Positions 36,318 through 45,435 of a stretch of 64,000 nt of DNA are shown one piece after another. The DNA is from Candidatus Gastranaerophilales bacterium. GTDB lineage: Bacteria; Cyanobacteriota; Vampirovibrionia; Gastranaerophilales; Gastranaerophilaceae. Under the pieces are notes generated by a model that worked only from the letters and a program-made list of their open reading frames with translations, was not told the origin of the DNA and did no database searches. The stretch is taken from positions 1 to 64,000 of the forward strand of contig CANQLJ010000004.1 of NCBI GenBank assembly GCA_947624685.1, in the 5' to 3' direction. Within the stretch, counting starts at the first letter, position 1. Each line of letters starts with the position of its first letter. The position numbers were made by a program, and so were the translations under genes.

Positions 36318-36581
36318 ATCATTAGAATCGGTTGCGCTTGGGGTTCGAGCGCAGATTTCAGCGAGAATTTTCGATATGTCATAGCCGGATAGAACAACTT
36401 CTAAAATCAATTGCGAATTGATTAAGATTTTATCGCCATATTCCATTGTCTCAGGATCGAGCATCAAAAATTCGACAAAGTCATCTCCGACATAAAGAAT
36501 TTTTCCGAATTGCGCATCTGTCGCCCAGCGAAGAAATACGAGCGTTTGTTCAAACATTTTTAGTTTTTGTATCATCCTCAT
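36306..36581 (-). CDS. Conserved small protein, possible Sm-like/beta fold
   Basis: This 91-residue protein has no catalytic motif. The core FGKILYVGDDFVEFLMLDPE (about 25-44) and DKILINSQLILEVVLSGYDI reads as alternating short strands, which suggests a small barrel. I recall similar cyanobacterial hypothetical proteins, but cannot confirm it. The C-terminal 15 residues are Ser/Asn-rich and lie partly over the kinase gene's end. No ribosome site is obvious at the first ATG; an internal Met at codon 9 is possible. Confidence 0.6.
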   Translation of the reverse strand: MRMIQKLKMFEQTLVFLRWATDAQFGKILYVGDDFVEFLMLDPETMEYGDKILINSQLILEVVLSGYDISKILAEICARTPSATDSNDSSF

Positions 36582-36648
36582 ATTAATATGATATGATTAA
36601 TTTTAAGAAAGTCAATTCAATTTATCGTATTATTGTTACATTGTAAAG

Positions 36649-37560
36649 ATGCAAAAAGAAAAAAGATATTACCCTTATTCTAAATATTTATTTGAAACTT
36701 TTGGCACAAAAGTCTATAAAATCACCCTTGATGGCGGATTTAACTGCCCAAATCGAGATGGTACAATATCATCGGGCGGATGTATTTTTTGTGACGAAGT
36801 CGGAAGCTATTCAAGGTGCGCTAGTGATAATTTAAGCGTAGCTCAACAAATAAAATCAAGCATAGAGCATTTGAGCGCCCAATTTAAAGCAAAAAAATTT
36901 ATCGCATATTTTCAATCTTTTTCTAATACCTATGCAAATCTTGAAAAACTTCAAAAGACCTATGACGAAGCGTTTTGCGACGATAGAATAGTCGGAATTT
37001 CAATAGGTACAAGGCCTGATTGCGTTGATGATAATAAACTTGATTTAATTAAAACCTACAAAAACCCTTGGATTGAATACGGGCTTCAAAGCGCAAACGA
37101 TGAGACATTAAAACTTATTAATCGCGGACACGACTATGAATGCTTTAAAAATGCCGTAATTGAAACGAAAAAAAGAGGGATAAAGGTTTGTGCGCATATT
37201 ATTTTGGGCTTTGAAAACGAGACAAAAGAAATGATGCTAAACACCGCAAAAAAGCTTGCAGAGCTTAATATAGACGGGATAAAAATCCATATGTTAACGG
37301 TATTAGCCGATTCGCCCTTATATAAAAAATATAGCCAAAAGCCTTTTTATTTAATGGATATGGAACAATATTGCGAAATTGTCTGCGATATTTTAGAGCT
37401 CTTACCTAAAACCACAACGATTCAAAGAATCGCAGGCACGGGCTTTAGCGAGACAACCATCGCACCAAAGTGGGTCAATCGAAGGTTTGAGATATTAAAT
37501 ATGATTGATAAAATTATGGTTCAAAGAAATTCTTATCAAGGGGAAAAATATAGTCCCTAA
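36649..37560 (+). CDS. Radical SAM protein, YhcC/YtqA (TIGR01212) family
   Basis: This protein binds a 4Fe-4S cluster and S-adenosylmethionine. The family hallmark is the wide cysteine spacing seen in FNCPNRDGTISSGGCIFCDE (about 28-47), C-x10-C-x2-C, instead of the usual CxxxCxxC. YKITLDGG precedes it, and YGLQSANDETLKLINRGHDY (about 142) and HIILGFENET follow. At 303 residues it is of normal length. The reaction is not certain; a link to tRNA or stress has been discussed for this group. A short AAAG lies before the ATG and there is a TATTAT 15 nt upstream. Confidence 0.9.
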   Translation: MQKEKRYYPYSKYLFETFGTKVYKITLDGGFNCPNRDGTISSGGCIFCDEVGSYSRCASDNLSVAQQIKSSIEHLSAQFKAKKFIAYFQSFSNTYANLEKLQKTYDEAFCDDRIVGISIGTRPDCVDDNKLDLIKTYKNPWIEYGLQSANDETLKLINRGHDYECFKNAVIETKKRGIKVCAHIILGFENETKEMMLNTAKKLAELNIDGIKIHMLTVLADSPLYKKYSQKPFYLMDMEQYCEIVCDILELLPKTTTIQRIAGTGFSETTIAPKWVNRRFEILNMIDKIMVQRNSYQGEKYSP

Positions 37561-37641
37561 TCTTCCCCCCTTTTTTATTTTTTAGTTTTAGTCTCACTTT
37601 GCTTACCTTTGGTTTTCCCCATCAAGCTTTTATTGTCTTTT

Positions 37642-37705
37642 TTGGCCTTCCTTTAGTCTATCTTAGCCTTCTTTTGCCTTCTTTTAGCCTCTTTTAGCCT
37701 CTTTT
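37642..37705. repeat. Degenerate short tandem repeat at a gene end
   Basis: On the plus strand, variants of an 11-12 nt unit (CTTTTAGCCT, CTTTTGCCTT, CTTAGCCTT) run about five times, giving a pyrimidine-rich tract. The proximal copy overlaps the last codons and stop of the small gene at 37694. It looks like slippage or duplication. Confidence 0.7.
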
Positions 37706-37891
37706 CACGACCGTTGCAATCGGTTCGCCATAGCTGTCGAAATGGCCCGAAACTTCTTCAATTGTGTATGAAATTGTGTTATCTTTTTTCTTTAAATCAT
37801 CCGCAAGCTTAATAGCATCTGTGATATTGCTAAATTCGCCCATTAAATCGGCATTATATTGACCGCTTTTTTTAACCATTACATTATACAT
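37694..37891 (-). CDS. Small unknown protein (65 residues)
   Basis: I do not recognise a family. The protein reads as a short strand-helix-strand unit: YNVMVKKSGQYNADLMGEF, then ITDAIKLADDLKKKD and a strand NTISYTIEEV. There is no signal peptide or membrane segment. AGGAG lies 9 nt before the ATG, which supports translation. The last codons and stop fall in the tandem repeat. The upstream region contains an eight-base C tract on this strand. Confidence 0.65.
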   Translation of the reverse strand: MYNVMVKKSGQYNADLMGEFSNITDAIKLADDLKKKDNTISYTIEEVSGHFDSYGEPIATVVKRG

Positions 37892-37984
37892 AATTTTTTT
37901 CTCCTATATCTAAATAATATCTCAAAAATTAAATAATATCTTAAAAAAATATAAAAAATAATATATAAAATAATATATAAAAAA

Positions 37985-37992
37985 GGGGGGGG
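37985..37992. repeat. Homopolymer of eight G in the upstream region of the small gene
   Basis: GGGGGGGG is flanked by A and AT-rich DNA. It lies about 95 nt upstream of the gene at 37694, on whose coding strand it reads C8. No other G or C run this long was noticed in the window. Confidence 0.9.
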
Positions 37993-38060
37993 ATAATATA
38001 AAAATGGGAGGCCAAAAAAATATTAAAAAACATTAAAAAGGGAATTAAGCCAAATAAAAA

Positions 38061-38081
38061 GCCTCTTTTAATTCAAGAGGC
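38061..38081 (-). terminator. Terminator of acpS
   Basis: GCCTCTT and AAGAGGC form a 7-bp stem with a 7-nt loop. On the minus strand it is followed by TTTTTATTT. It lies about 120 nt past the acpS stop. Confidence 0.75.
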
Positions 38082-38203
38082 GATACTTTTAAAGGGGTTA
38101 TAAATAAAAAATTAAAATGTAGGGGTTAGGTTGTTACATATATATAAAGTATATATAAAATAAATAATTGCTATATATTCTAATATTGTTACAATTCTTA
38201 ATA

Positions 38204-38563
38204 TTAAATCTTTGAAACCACCACAAAAGCAATCGCCTTTTGCTTTTCGTGGGATATTGAAAGAGAAAAATTATAGTTTTTTAATTCATCAATCAAAATA
38301 TTAATATATACTGACCCGTTTGGATTTTTTAAAATTTCAATTTTATTTAAGGGGATTATTTTATCATATAGGTTGGATAGCGCTTTAATCGCGGCTTCTT
38401 TAGCGCAAAATCTGGCCGCAAGATGAGGGGAAGGGAATTTAAAAGAAAAACAATAGTCAAGCTCATTTTTTGTATATATGCGGTTTAAAAAACGGCTGTC
38501 TTTTTGTTCATCTTTGCCTTCAAACCTTGAAATATCTTCAATATCGACACCTATATAAATCAT
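38204..38563 (-). CDS. acpS: Holo-[acyl-carrier-protein] synthase
   Basis: AcpS transfers phosphopantetheine from CoA to the Ser of ACP. The 119-residue protein has the two family sites: IYIGVDIEDISRFEG at the N-terminus with the metal-binding Asp, and HLAARFCAKEAAIKAL (about 46-61) with the catalytic Glu and Lys. It acts on the product of acpP at 32.5 kb. TATAAT lies 11 nt before the ATG, so the leader would be only a few bases and there is no ribosome site. Confidence 0.95.
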   Translation of the reverse strand: MIYIGVDIEDISRFEGKDEQKDSRFLNRIYTKNELDYCFSFKFPSPHLAARFCAKEAAIKALSNLYDKIIPLNKIEILKNPNGSVYINILIDELKNYNFSLSISHEKQKAIAFVVVSKI

Positions 38564-38648
38564 AGAAAAATTTTATTATAAAATTTGATATTTCGCAATA
38601 TTTGTTTAAATAAAATGCCTTTAAAACTGATTTAAAACGGACTTGAAA

Positions 38649-38693
38649 TATTATGGCGATTAAATTCCGCCCCGGATCTTAATCGCCATAATA
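38649..38693 (-). terminator. Long hairpin downstream of rpsR
   Basis: TATTATGGCGATTAA and its exact complement form a 15-bp stem around a 15-nt loop (ATTCCGCCCCGGATC). It lies just past the rpsR stop on the minus strand. The following T run is weak, so it may act as a terminator or a 3' stabiliser. Confidence 0.6.
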
Positions 38694-38715
38694 ATTAATT
38701 TAAAAATTTTTGTTT

Positions 38716-38949
38716 TTAGTTTTCAAAAACATAAGCCATCAAGCTTGCTTCTCTTGCTTTTTTAACGGCATTAGAGAGTATTCTTTGATGTTTTGCGCAG
38801 GTGCCTGTGATTCTTCTTGGAAGAATTTTTCCGGATTCGGATAAAAATCTTTTTAATTTTGATACGTCTTTAAAATCTAAAGAATCTATTTTATCGTTGC
38901 AAAATGCGCAATTTTTCTTCTTTTTAACGTCTTTTAAGTCTTTAGCCAT
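38716..38949 (-). CDS. rpsR: 30S ribosomal protein S18
   Basis: S18 binds the 30S platform with S6. The 77 residues contain the conserved core [20 protein letters not shown] and [20 protein letters not shown]. The N-terminus [10 protein letters not shown] with Cys pairs suggests the zinc-binding form. It is not beside rpsF and ssb, its common partners, but stands alone between acpS and a transglycosylase gene. An AAAGGAA ribosome site lies about 12 nt upstream. The upstream region carries an 11-bp tandem repeat. Confidence 0.97.
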   Translation of the reverse strand: MAKDLKDVKKKKNCAFCNDKIDSLDFKDVSKLKRFLSESGKILPRRITGTCAKHQRILSNAVKKAREASLMAYVFEN

Positions 38950-39032
38950 TTTTTTTAATTAATTTCCTTTTCTAGTTTATTCGACCGGATTTTATATATA
39001 GTCTTAATACAATTATTTTATTAAATCAAAAA

Positions 39033-39083
39033 TATTTTACAAGTATTTTACAAGTATTTTGTAAGTATTTTACAAGTATTTTT
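39033..39083. repeat. 11-bp tandem direct repeat upstream of rpsR
   Basis: TATTTTACAAG occurs four times head to tail, the third copy reading TATTTTGTAAG, followed by a partial fifth. The period of 11 is close to one DNA helical turn. It lies 84-134 nt upstream of the rpsR start and just after the stop of the transglycosylase gene. Confidence 0.9.
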
Positions 39084-39124
39084 AAAAAAATCCCCTTCCG
39101 TCCCTATTTAAAATACATTTAAAA

Positions 39125-41119
39125 TTACTTCTTCAGCGAATAAAGGTTTATGTAAACCCAATAAGATGAAAGGATTTTTTTAATATAGTTTTTTGTTTCC
39201 AAATAAGGTATATTTTCAACAAAAATATCAACTTCGTCACTTTTGATATTACTGTCATTGAGCCATTTATTGATATTTCCGGGCCCTGCGTTATATGATA
39301 ATATCGCAAGATAGTCGTTTTTCTTGAAAAACTGAGTCAAATAGTCAAAATATTTTACTGCGATTTTGATATTTTCTTCTTCATCTAAAAGATTTTCTTT
39401 TGTTAGAGGTTTTTTCTCGATAAATTTAGCCGTATCAAGCATAACCTGGCCCAGACCCAAAGCACCGACCGAGCTTTTTGCATATTTATTAAAATGACTT
39501 TCTTCCCGAACAAGGCTCATAAAAAGGTAGGGGCTTTGTTCAAATTCAAAAGTATATTTATTTATAATATCTTCATAGACAACCGGGAAAACGAGCTTTA
39601 ACATCTTGTTTGAAAGGTCGATATGGCTGTTTTTAATATCTTTTTTATCGTTTGAAATTTTGGAAAACTCGTCAAGTGCAGCTTTAATTGACGTTGCGTA
39701 ATCTCCTTTTTTATTTAAAACCCAAGATTTTATAAATCCGTCATCTATCTTAAGCTCCTCAATTATCTCCCATTCATCATTATTTGCAAGCTCAAGCAGG
39801 GTTTTGTCTTTAAATATGAATTCATTTAAGTTATTTATGTCATAGCTTTCAATTTGCTTTTTGGTAATCATTTTTTTTGATTTTGACATCTTAAGCGCCC
39901 TTGCGGATAAAAAGGCATAGTAGCTTAAAGGATAGCTGTTTATGACGTTATGAAAAGCTTCTCTGGCTTGTTGGGACTTTTTATTTTTGATTAAAGTTTT
40001 AGCATACCAATAGCCGATTCGAGGAGCGTCTTGGGTATCGACGTAGCTTTCAAGGTGTTTTTTTGCTAATTTTTCACACATTTTATATCTTTTTTGATTA
40101 TAATTAAACCAAAAAACCTCCCAAAGCGAATTTGACGCCCAAACAGATTCCGGATATTTATTCACAATCTCCTCATAGAGCGAAATTTCGCGAACGGATG
40201 AACTTATTTGAGCGAGTTTATAAATAATTGTGGGATATAAAAGGCTCGATTGATAATTTACATATAAGCTTTCCAACACTTGGATTTTAGGGGCTTTTGT
40301 TAAAACAATCAACCTGTCTATTTGAGGCGAAAATTCCTTTTCATCGACAAAAGTTTCTTTGAGCTTGAGCGCTTTTAGAATTGTCTTTTTTTCTTCCTGG
40401 GAATTTTTTAATTCCTTATAACATTTTGCAATTTTATCCCAAGAACTTTCAAAAGGAAGCTTTTTATAGTATTCAAGGGCTTTATCATATTGCATTGTCT
40501 CAAAATATGCTTTTGCAATTGTTTCAATATTATCGTTTGTCAAAAATCCTTGATATTGCGACAGTTTTTCAAGAGCGATTTTGGAATATTTTCCGTTTGG
40601 CGCGTTATCTAAATATTTTATGTAATAGTTTTTGACATCAGCGGAAGTTTTGATATTGAGCGTTTGGGATAACTGCGCGATTTTAAAAGCTGCGGCAATT
40701 CCATAGTCATTTTGCGGATATTTTTCAGCAATGTATTCAAATTTTTGTAATAATAATTTTTCGTCCTTTTTTTCGCTATCCGCGATAAGCGCTTCGTTAT
40801 ATAAAGCCCAAGGCAGAATATGGGGGTTGTTTGTTGATTTTATAATTTCTTTTAATTTAAAATAGGCCGTTTTTTTGTCGTTTAATTTTACCGCGCAGTG
40901 ATATTGCTTTAAAAGCGAAGTCAAATACAGGTTTGAGATGGGTTTGATTTGTTTAAAATTATAATAAGCGTTAGAATAATCGGCCTTGTTATAAAACTCC
41001 GTCCCTTGATTATAGAGCCTTTGAGCATCATTATCACAGGAAGATTTATAAAATATCCCGAAAAAAACAAAAAGGGAAACGAAAACTAACGATATAACCA
41101 GAACTTTAATTTTATCCAT
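39125..41119 (-). CDS. Soluble lytic murein transglycosylase-like protein
   Basis: The enzyme cleaves peptidoglycan glycan strands in the periplasm. It is about 664 residues with a membrane anchor or signal (VLVISLVFVSLFVFFGIFY). A long helical, TPR-like superhelix (about 30-500) includes repeats such as YDKALEYYKKLPFESSWDKI. The SLT domain (about 530-660) has the catalytic Glu in SLVREESHFNKYAKSSVGAL, then GLGQVMLDTAKF and LSYNAGPGNINKWL. The plan resembles Slt70. The track start at 41170 sits inside the promoter; the ATG at 41119 follows TATATT by 6 nt and begins right before the signal sequence. Confidence 0.92.
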   Translation of the reverse strand: MDKIKVLVISLVFVSLFVFFGIFYKSSCDNDAQRLYNQGTEFYNKADYSNAYYNFKQIKPISNLYLTSLLKQYHCAVKLNDKKTAYFKLKEIIKSTNNPHILPWALYNEALIADSEKKDEKLLLQKFEYIAEKYPQNDYGIAAAFKIAQLSQTLNIKTSADVKNYYIKYLDNAPNGKYSKIALEKLSQYQGFLTNDNIETIAKAYFETMQYDKALEYYKKLPFESSWDKIAKCYKELKNSQEEKKTILKALKLKETFVDEKEFSPQIDRLIVLTKAPKIQVLESLYVNYQSSLLYPTIIYKLAQISSSVREISLYEEIVNKYPESVWASNSLWEVFWFNYNQKRYKMCEKLAKKHLESYVDTQDAPRIGYWYAKTLIKNKKSQQAREAFHNVINSYPLSYYAFLSARALKMSKSKKMITKKQIESYDINNLNEFIFKDKTLLELANNDEWEIIEELKIDDGFIKSWVLNKKGDYATSIKAALDEFSKISNDKKDIKNSHIDLSNKMLKLVFPVVYEDIINKYTFEFEQSPYLFMSLVREESHFNKYAKSSVGALGLGQVMLDTAKFIEKKPLTKENLLDEEENIKIAVKYFDYLTQFFKKNDYLAILSYNAGPGNINKWLNDSNIKSDEVDIFVENIPYLETKNYIKKILSSYWVYINLYSLKK

Positions 41120-41125
41120 AATTAC

Positions 41126-41155
41126 AATATAACTTAATTTAATATTTTTGTGCAA
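41126..41155 (-). promoter_or_regulatory. Promoter of the transglycosylase gene, predicted leaderless
   Basis: TTGCAC, 18 nt, TATATT, then 6 nt to the ATG at 41119 on the minus strand. No Shine-Dalgarno is present. The box lies inside the longer ORF, arguing against the upstream start. Confidence 0.6.
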
Positions 41156-41323
41156 ATTGTAACTAAACATTTTACTAAATTATCGAATAATGTTTTAAAA
41201 AAGTTTTAAAAATACAATTTGATTATGGTTATAAAATATTACGTATATCTTGAATATGATTTTGTTGAAATCGGTTTTTAGTTTTTTTTAAAATGTTTGT
41301 TTCTTTTGAACTTTAAAAACTAT

Positions 41324-41351
41324 TTGTCATAATTATTTTTTATAATATAAT
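41324..41351 (+). promoter_or_regulatory. Promoter of dnaN
   Basis: TTGTCA and TATAAT are spaced by 16 nt. The -10 ends about 40 nt before the GTG start, leaving room for the AAGGAGG ribosome site. A second TATAAT overlaps the first by one base. Confidence 0.6.
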
Positions 41352-41390
41352 TTAAACAAAAGCTTAAACAAAGCTAAGGAGGTTTTGGCT

Positions 41391-42515
41391 GTGGAAATAG
41401 TTTTAAATAAAGAAGATTTTTCAAATGGGATTAAAATTGTCGAAAAAATTACCGCTCAAAAAGCAATCCAACCCATTTTATCCAACATTTTAATTGAAAC
41501 GGTTTCAAACGACAGAGTCAGATTCGCGGCGACTGATTTAAACCTTGCAATCGACTATAAGGCTCCCGCGATGGTCGAACAACAAGGCGCAATCACTTTG
41601 AGTGCTAAAAAAATCTCCGAAATTGTCTCAAAACTTTCTTCCGTTCAAATTTCACTTAAAACTCAAGAAGATTCCGACAATATCAAAATCAAAGGTGCAA
41701 AAACAGAATTTGACCTCATTGGCTTGAGTGCAAACGATTTTCCTAAAGTAATCGAAGCCCAACAAGGCCAAGACGAAACGATTCTCACGATAAACAAAAA
41801 TGAATTTTCAAAAGCAATCAAACAAGTAATCTTTGCTGTTTCCTCTCAAGAAACACAAGCGGTTTTAACTGGCGTTTGCGTTACGGTTAAAGACAATATT
41901 TTAGAGCTCGCTTCGACAGACGGCAACAGATTAACAAGAATTCAAAAAGAAATTTCAAACCAAATTGAACAAGAAACAAATTTCATCATCCCAGCTAAGA
42001 CCTTAGCTGAAGTTCAAAGAATTTCTTCGATTGTGGATGATGAAAATATTATATTGAAAATTCAAAAAAACAAAATATTATTTGAATTTGAAAACCTGAC
42101 CTTCCAATCAAGGCTCATCGAAGGGACGTATCCTAAATATCAACAATTAATTCCTTCTCAAAGTGAAAAAATTATCACAATAGATAGGATAGAATTAATC
42201 AATGCGATTGAACGTGTGTCGATTATGGTTAATGACAGAACAAACGTCGTTCGCTTTAATTTCACTCACAATCAGCTTGAAATTTCGGCAGATACCCCCG
42301 AAGCCGGACGAAGCAAGGATTATATCGACATAGAATATGAATTTGACGACATGCTGACGGCATTTAACTATAAATATGTCTTAGACGGCTTAAAAAATAT
42401 GGATTCCAAGTTTATCGAGCTTGAAATATCCGATGTTTTGGCAGCAGCAGTATTCAAGCCGCAAGAAGATAAAAATAACTACATTTGTTTGATAATGCCC
42501 GTTAAGGTTCAATAG
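41391..42515 (+). CDS. dnaN: DNA polymerase III beta subunit (sliding clamp)
   Basis: DnaN forms the dimeric ring that holds DNA polymerase on the template. Three repeated clamp domains span about 1-120, 128-250 and 251-374. Family hallmarks are AIQPILSNILIE near the N-terminus, VTDG-like ASTDGNRLTRI, FIIPAKTLAEV and the C-terminus ICLIMPVK. The track's TTG start is only 2 nt from AAGGAGG; the GTG at 41391 has the ideal 8-nt gap. dnaA is not adjacent and I saw no DnaA boxes upstream. It starts the dnaN-thrB-mnmG run. Confidence 0.97.
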   Translation: MEIVLNKEDFSNGIKIVEKITAQKAIQPILSNILIETVSNDRVRFAATDLNLAIDYKAPAMVEQQGAITLSAKKISEIVSKLSSVQISLKTQEDSDNIKIKGAKTEFDLIGLSANDFPKVIEAQQGQDETILTINKNEFSKAIKQVIFAVSSQETQAVLTGVCVTVKDNILELASTDGNRLTRIQKEISNQIEQETNFIIPAKTLAEVQRISSIVDDENIILKIQKNKILFEFENLTFQSRLIEGTYPKYQQLIPSQSEKIITIDRIELINAIERVSIMVNDRTNVVRFNFTHNQLEISADTPEAGRSKDYIDIEYEFDDMLTAFNYKYVLDGLKNMDSKFIELEISDVLAAAVFKPQEDKNNYICLIMPVKVQ

Positions 42516-42523
42516 GTGAATTT

Positions 42524-43459
42524 ATGAAAGTAAGCGTTAAGACCCCTGCAACAATTGCTAATTTAGGCGCGGGATTTGATTCCTTGGGTTTAGCAATACC
42601 GATATATAACATTGTCTCGGTCGAAGAAACGGTTTTGCCCGGAAGCGGCATTGAAATTAATATAATCAACGAAAAAAACAACAACGAAAACGATTTTCGA
42701 GACATTCCAGTCGATAAAAATAATATCGTCTATAAAGCAATCGAGCTTTTGTATAATTTTTTGGGACAAACTCCAAACGAGCTTAAAATCACAATTAAAA
42801 CCCAAATCCCAATTTCAAGAGGGCTTGGTTCGTCGTCTTCGGTTATTGTGGGGGGTTTAATTGCGGCAAATGAACTTTTAGGGCATCCGGCGGATGAGAA
42901 AGTTTTAATGTCCGTCGCAACGGAAATTGAAGGACATCCCGATAACATAACTCCCGCTTTTGTGGGCGGAGTGACTGTTTCATCTTGGGAAGAAGACGGT
43001 TCCGTTATATATCGAAAACTTCCGTGGAATGATGAGTGGAAGCTTATGGTTTGCGTGCCGGATTTTGAATTGAATACTGAAATTTCGCGCTCCGTTCTTC
43101 CAAAGGAAGTGCCTATGAAAGATGCTGTTTATAACCTCAAAAGAACGGCGATGTTTATTGACGCTCTTTATACAAAAGACGAAGAACTTTTGAAATTGGC
43201 GCTAAAAGACAAGCTCCACCAGCCCTACAGAGAAAAATTAATCCCCGGATTGAGCGACATTATGAACAATTTAAAACACATTAACGGCGTAATCGGGACG
43301 GTTTTATGCGGCGCAGGGCCTTCTGTTTTGGTTGTTTATAACGGAATTGGCGCAAGCGAAATTAAAGAAAGCGTTACAAATACTTGGAATTATTTTAACG
43401 TCAAAGCAAATTTTATGAATTTACCCATTGAAAAACAAGGCGCAATGAAAATTGTGTAA
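42524..43459 (+). CDS. thrB: Homoserine kinase
   Basis: ThrB phosphorylates homoserine for threonine synthesis. It is a GHMP kinase: PATIANLGAGFDSLGLAI at the N-terminus, the ATP loop PISRGLGSSSSVIVGGLIAA (about 93-112), and the C-terminal motif GTVLCGAGPSVLVVY (about 264-278). The 311-residue length is usual. It starts 9 nt after dnaN with AGGTG upstream and is followed by mnmG 9 nt later, so all three share a transcript. Confidence 0.96.
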   Translation: MKVSVKTPATIANLGAGFDSLGLAIPIYNIVSVEETVLPGSGIEINIINEKNNNENDFRDIPVDKNNIVYKAIELLYNFLGQTPNELKITIKTQIPISRGLGSSSSVIVGGLIAANELLGHPADEKVLMSVATEIEGHPDNITPAFVGGVTVSSWEEDGSVIYRKLPWNDEWKLMVCVPDFELNTEISRSVLPKEVPMKDAVYNLKRTAMFIDALYTKDEELLKLALKDKLHQPYREKLIPGLSDIMNNLKHINGVIGTVLCGAGPSVLVVYNGIGASEIKESVTNTWNYFNVKANFMNLPIEKQGAMKIV

Positions 43460-43467
43460 GGAATTAA

Positions 43468-45408
43468 ATGTCTGACTATAACTTTAAATTTGACTGTATT
43501 GTAGTGGGCGCGGGCCATGCCGGAATTGAAGCCTCTATTTGCGCTTCAAAACTGGGTTTAAAAACCCTTTTAACAACTCTAAATATCGATAACATCGGCC
43601 TAATGCCTTGTAACCCCGCCGTCGGGGGCCCGGCTAAATCTAACCTTGTTCGAGAAATTGACGCGCTCGGAGGGGTTATGGCAGAGCTTGCCGATAGCAC
43701 CTATCTTCAATTAAAAACTCTTAATTCTTCTAAAGGCCCCGCCGTTAGAGCCTTAAGAGCCCAATCGGATAAAAAAGAATATAAAGCGCTTGCTCGAAAA
43801 TATATTGAGCAGCAAGAAAATTTAACATTAAAACAAACACAAATCGTTGATTTAATCGTCGAAAATAACACTATAAAAGGTGTAGTTGATGAACTTGGAA
43901 TTAAATATTATTCCCCAACCGTCATTTTAACGACGGGAACGAGTCTGGATGGCAGAATATTTATAGGTCAAAAATCATTTCCCCAAGGGCGGCTGGGAGA
44001 AAGAAGCGCGCTTGGGCTATCTGAGGCACTAAAAAAATTAAATTTAAAAGTAAGAAAATTAAAAACGGGGACACCCGCTCGAATCGACGGCAGAACAATT
44101 GACTATAATAAACTTGAAATCCACGCGGGAGATATTGTTAAAGACAATATGCCATATTTCTTCAGCTTCAAAAACAATCGCCCCATAAGAGAGCAGTATC
44201 CCTGCTATTTAACAAAAACAAACGAATTAACTCATAAAATAATTAAAGAAAACCTCTCTTTTTCGCCGCTTTATTCGGGACTCATCACAGGCGTCGGCCC
44301 AAGATATTGCCCGAGCATCGAAGACAAGGTCGTAAGATTCGCTCATAACCCTTCGCACCATATTTTTATTGAACCCGAGGGTAAAGACACCTATGAAGTC
44401 TATATCCAGGGCTTTTCGACAAGTTTACCAATTGAAGCTCAATTTCAGATGATTCATAGCTTGCCGGGGCTTGAAAATGCTTCAATGATTAAACCCGCCT
44501 ATGCCGTGGAATATGACAGCGTTTGCGCTTTGGAATTGGATTACGGTTTGATGACAAAAAAAATTAAAGGTCTTTTTTTAGCGGGGCAAATAAACGGCAC
44601 ATCGGGCTATGAAGAAGCCGCAGCACAAGGGCTTGCTGCCGGATTTAACGCAAGAAATTATCTTGATAATAAAGATTACATCAATCTCACGCGCCAAAAT
44701 TCCTATATAGGAACGCTGATTGATGATTTAATCACAAAAGACATAAACGAACCCTACAGAATGCTCACCTCAAGAAGCGAATACAGGCTCATTTTAAGGC
44801 AGGATAACGCCGATATTAGGCTTATGGAGATGGGTTACAGCCAAGGGCTGCAAAAAGAAAGCGAAGTTTTAAGAAAAAGGTTTAAAGAAGAAAATATTGA
44901 AAAACAGTATCAAAAATTAAAAGAATTTAAAATTGAACCAAACGAAAAAAATATCGAAATTTTATCAAAATACCAAGAAGGTTTAGAGCTTAAAACAGAC
45001 GCTTTTTCGCTTTTAAAAAGGCCGAATATCGATTATAACATATTAAAAGAGCTTGGATATAACAGCGAAATTGAAACGGAAGATAAATATCTCATTCGAG
45101 ACATTGAAGAACAAACGCAAATACTGATTAAATATGACGGTTACATCAAAAGACAGGCAAACGAAATTGAAAATCAGCAAAAAATGGAAAATATAAAGAT
45201 TCCTTCAAACATTGACTATTTTTCAATCAAACAGATTTCAACCGAATCAAAAGAAAAATTAACAAAAGTGAAGCCCGAAACAATCGGCCAGGCGCTTCGA
45301 ATCGGCGGAGTGAAGCCTGCGGATGTTTCTGTTTTGATGGTTTTAATTGAGCAGCATAAATTAAAAGCCCATACAACAGACGCTGTTTGCGCTCCCGCAA
45401 TAAAATAA
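43468..45408 (+). CDS. mnmG: tRNA uridine-5-carboxymethylaminomethyl modification enzyme
   Basis: MnmG (GidA), with MnmE, modifies the wobble uridine of tRNAs using FAD and methylene-tetrahydrofolate. The 646 residues include the FAD site [20 protein letters not shown] (about 11-30), the [19 protein letters not shown] region, [12 protein letters not shown], and the signature [20 protein letters not shown] (about 368-387). The C-terminal helical domain binds MnmE and tRNA. A plain GGA site lies before the ATG. It ends the dnaN operon. Confidence 0.98.
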   Translation: MSDYNFKFDCIVVGAGHAGIEASICASKLGLKTLLTTLNIDNIGLMPCNPAVGGPAKSNLVREIDALGGVMAELADSTYLQLKTLNSSKGPAVRALRAQSDKKEYKALARKYIEQQENLTLKQTQIVDLIVENNTIKGVVDELGIKYYSPTVILTTGTSLDGRIFIGQKSFPQGRLGERSALGLSEALKKLNLKVRKLKTGTPARIDGRTIDYNKLEIHAGDIVKDNMPYFFSFKNNRPIREQYPCYLTKTNELTHKIIKENLSFSPLYSGLITGVGPRYCPSIEDKVVRFAHNPSHHIFIEPEGKDTYEVYIQGFSTSLPIEAQFQMIHSLPGLENASMIKPAYAVEYDSVCALELDYGLMTKKIKGLFLAGQINGTSGYEEAAAQGLAAGFNARNYLDNKDYINLTRQNSYIGTLIDDLITKDINEPYRMLTSRSEYRLILRQDNADIRLMEMGYSQGLQKESEVLRKRFKEENIEKQYQKLKEFKIEPNEKNIEILSKYQEGLELKTDAFSLLKRPNIDYNILKELGYNSEIETEDKYLIRDIEEQTQILIKYDGYIKRQANEIENQQKMENIKIPSNIDYFSIKQISTESKEKLTKVKPETIGQALRIGGVKPADVSVLMVLIEQHKLKAHTTDAVCAPAIK

Positions 45409-45435
45409 ACTTTTACAATAAAATAAATAGCTTCT

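Larger units (their letters stand above)
37892..38203. other. 312-nt A/T-rich intergenic region without genes
   Basis: No ORF, tRNA or known riboswitch is seen. The region holds poly-A and TATATA-rich stretches, a run of eight G at 37985, and the acpS terminator hairpin at 38061. The part next to 37892 must carry the promoter of the small gene; several TATAAT-like boxes are present but none can be chosen. Confidence 0.6.

Noticed and set aside
41171-41390. Possible replication origin before dnaN
   Set aside because: The region is AT-rich but no DnaA-box consensus (TTATNCACA) was found, and dnaA is not adjacent.
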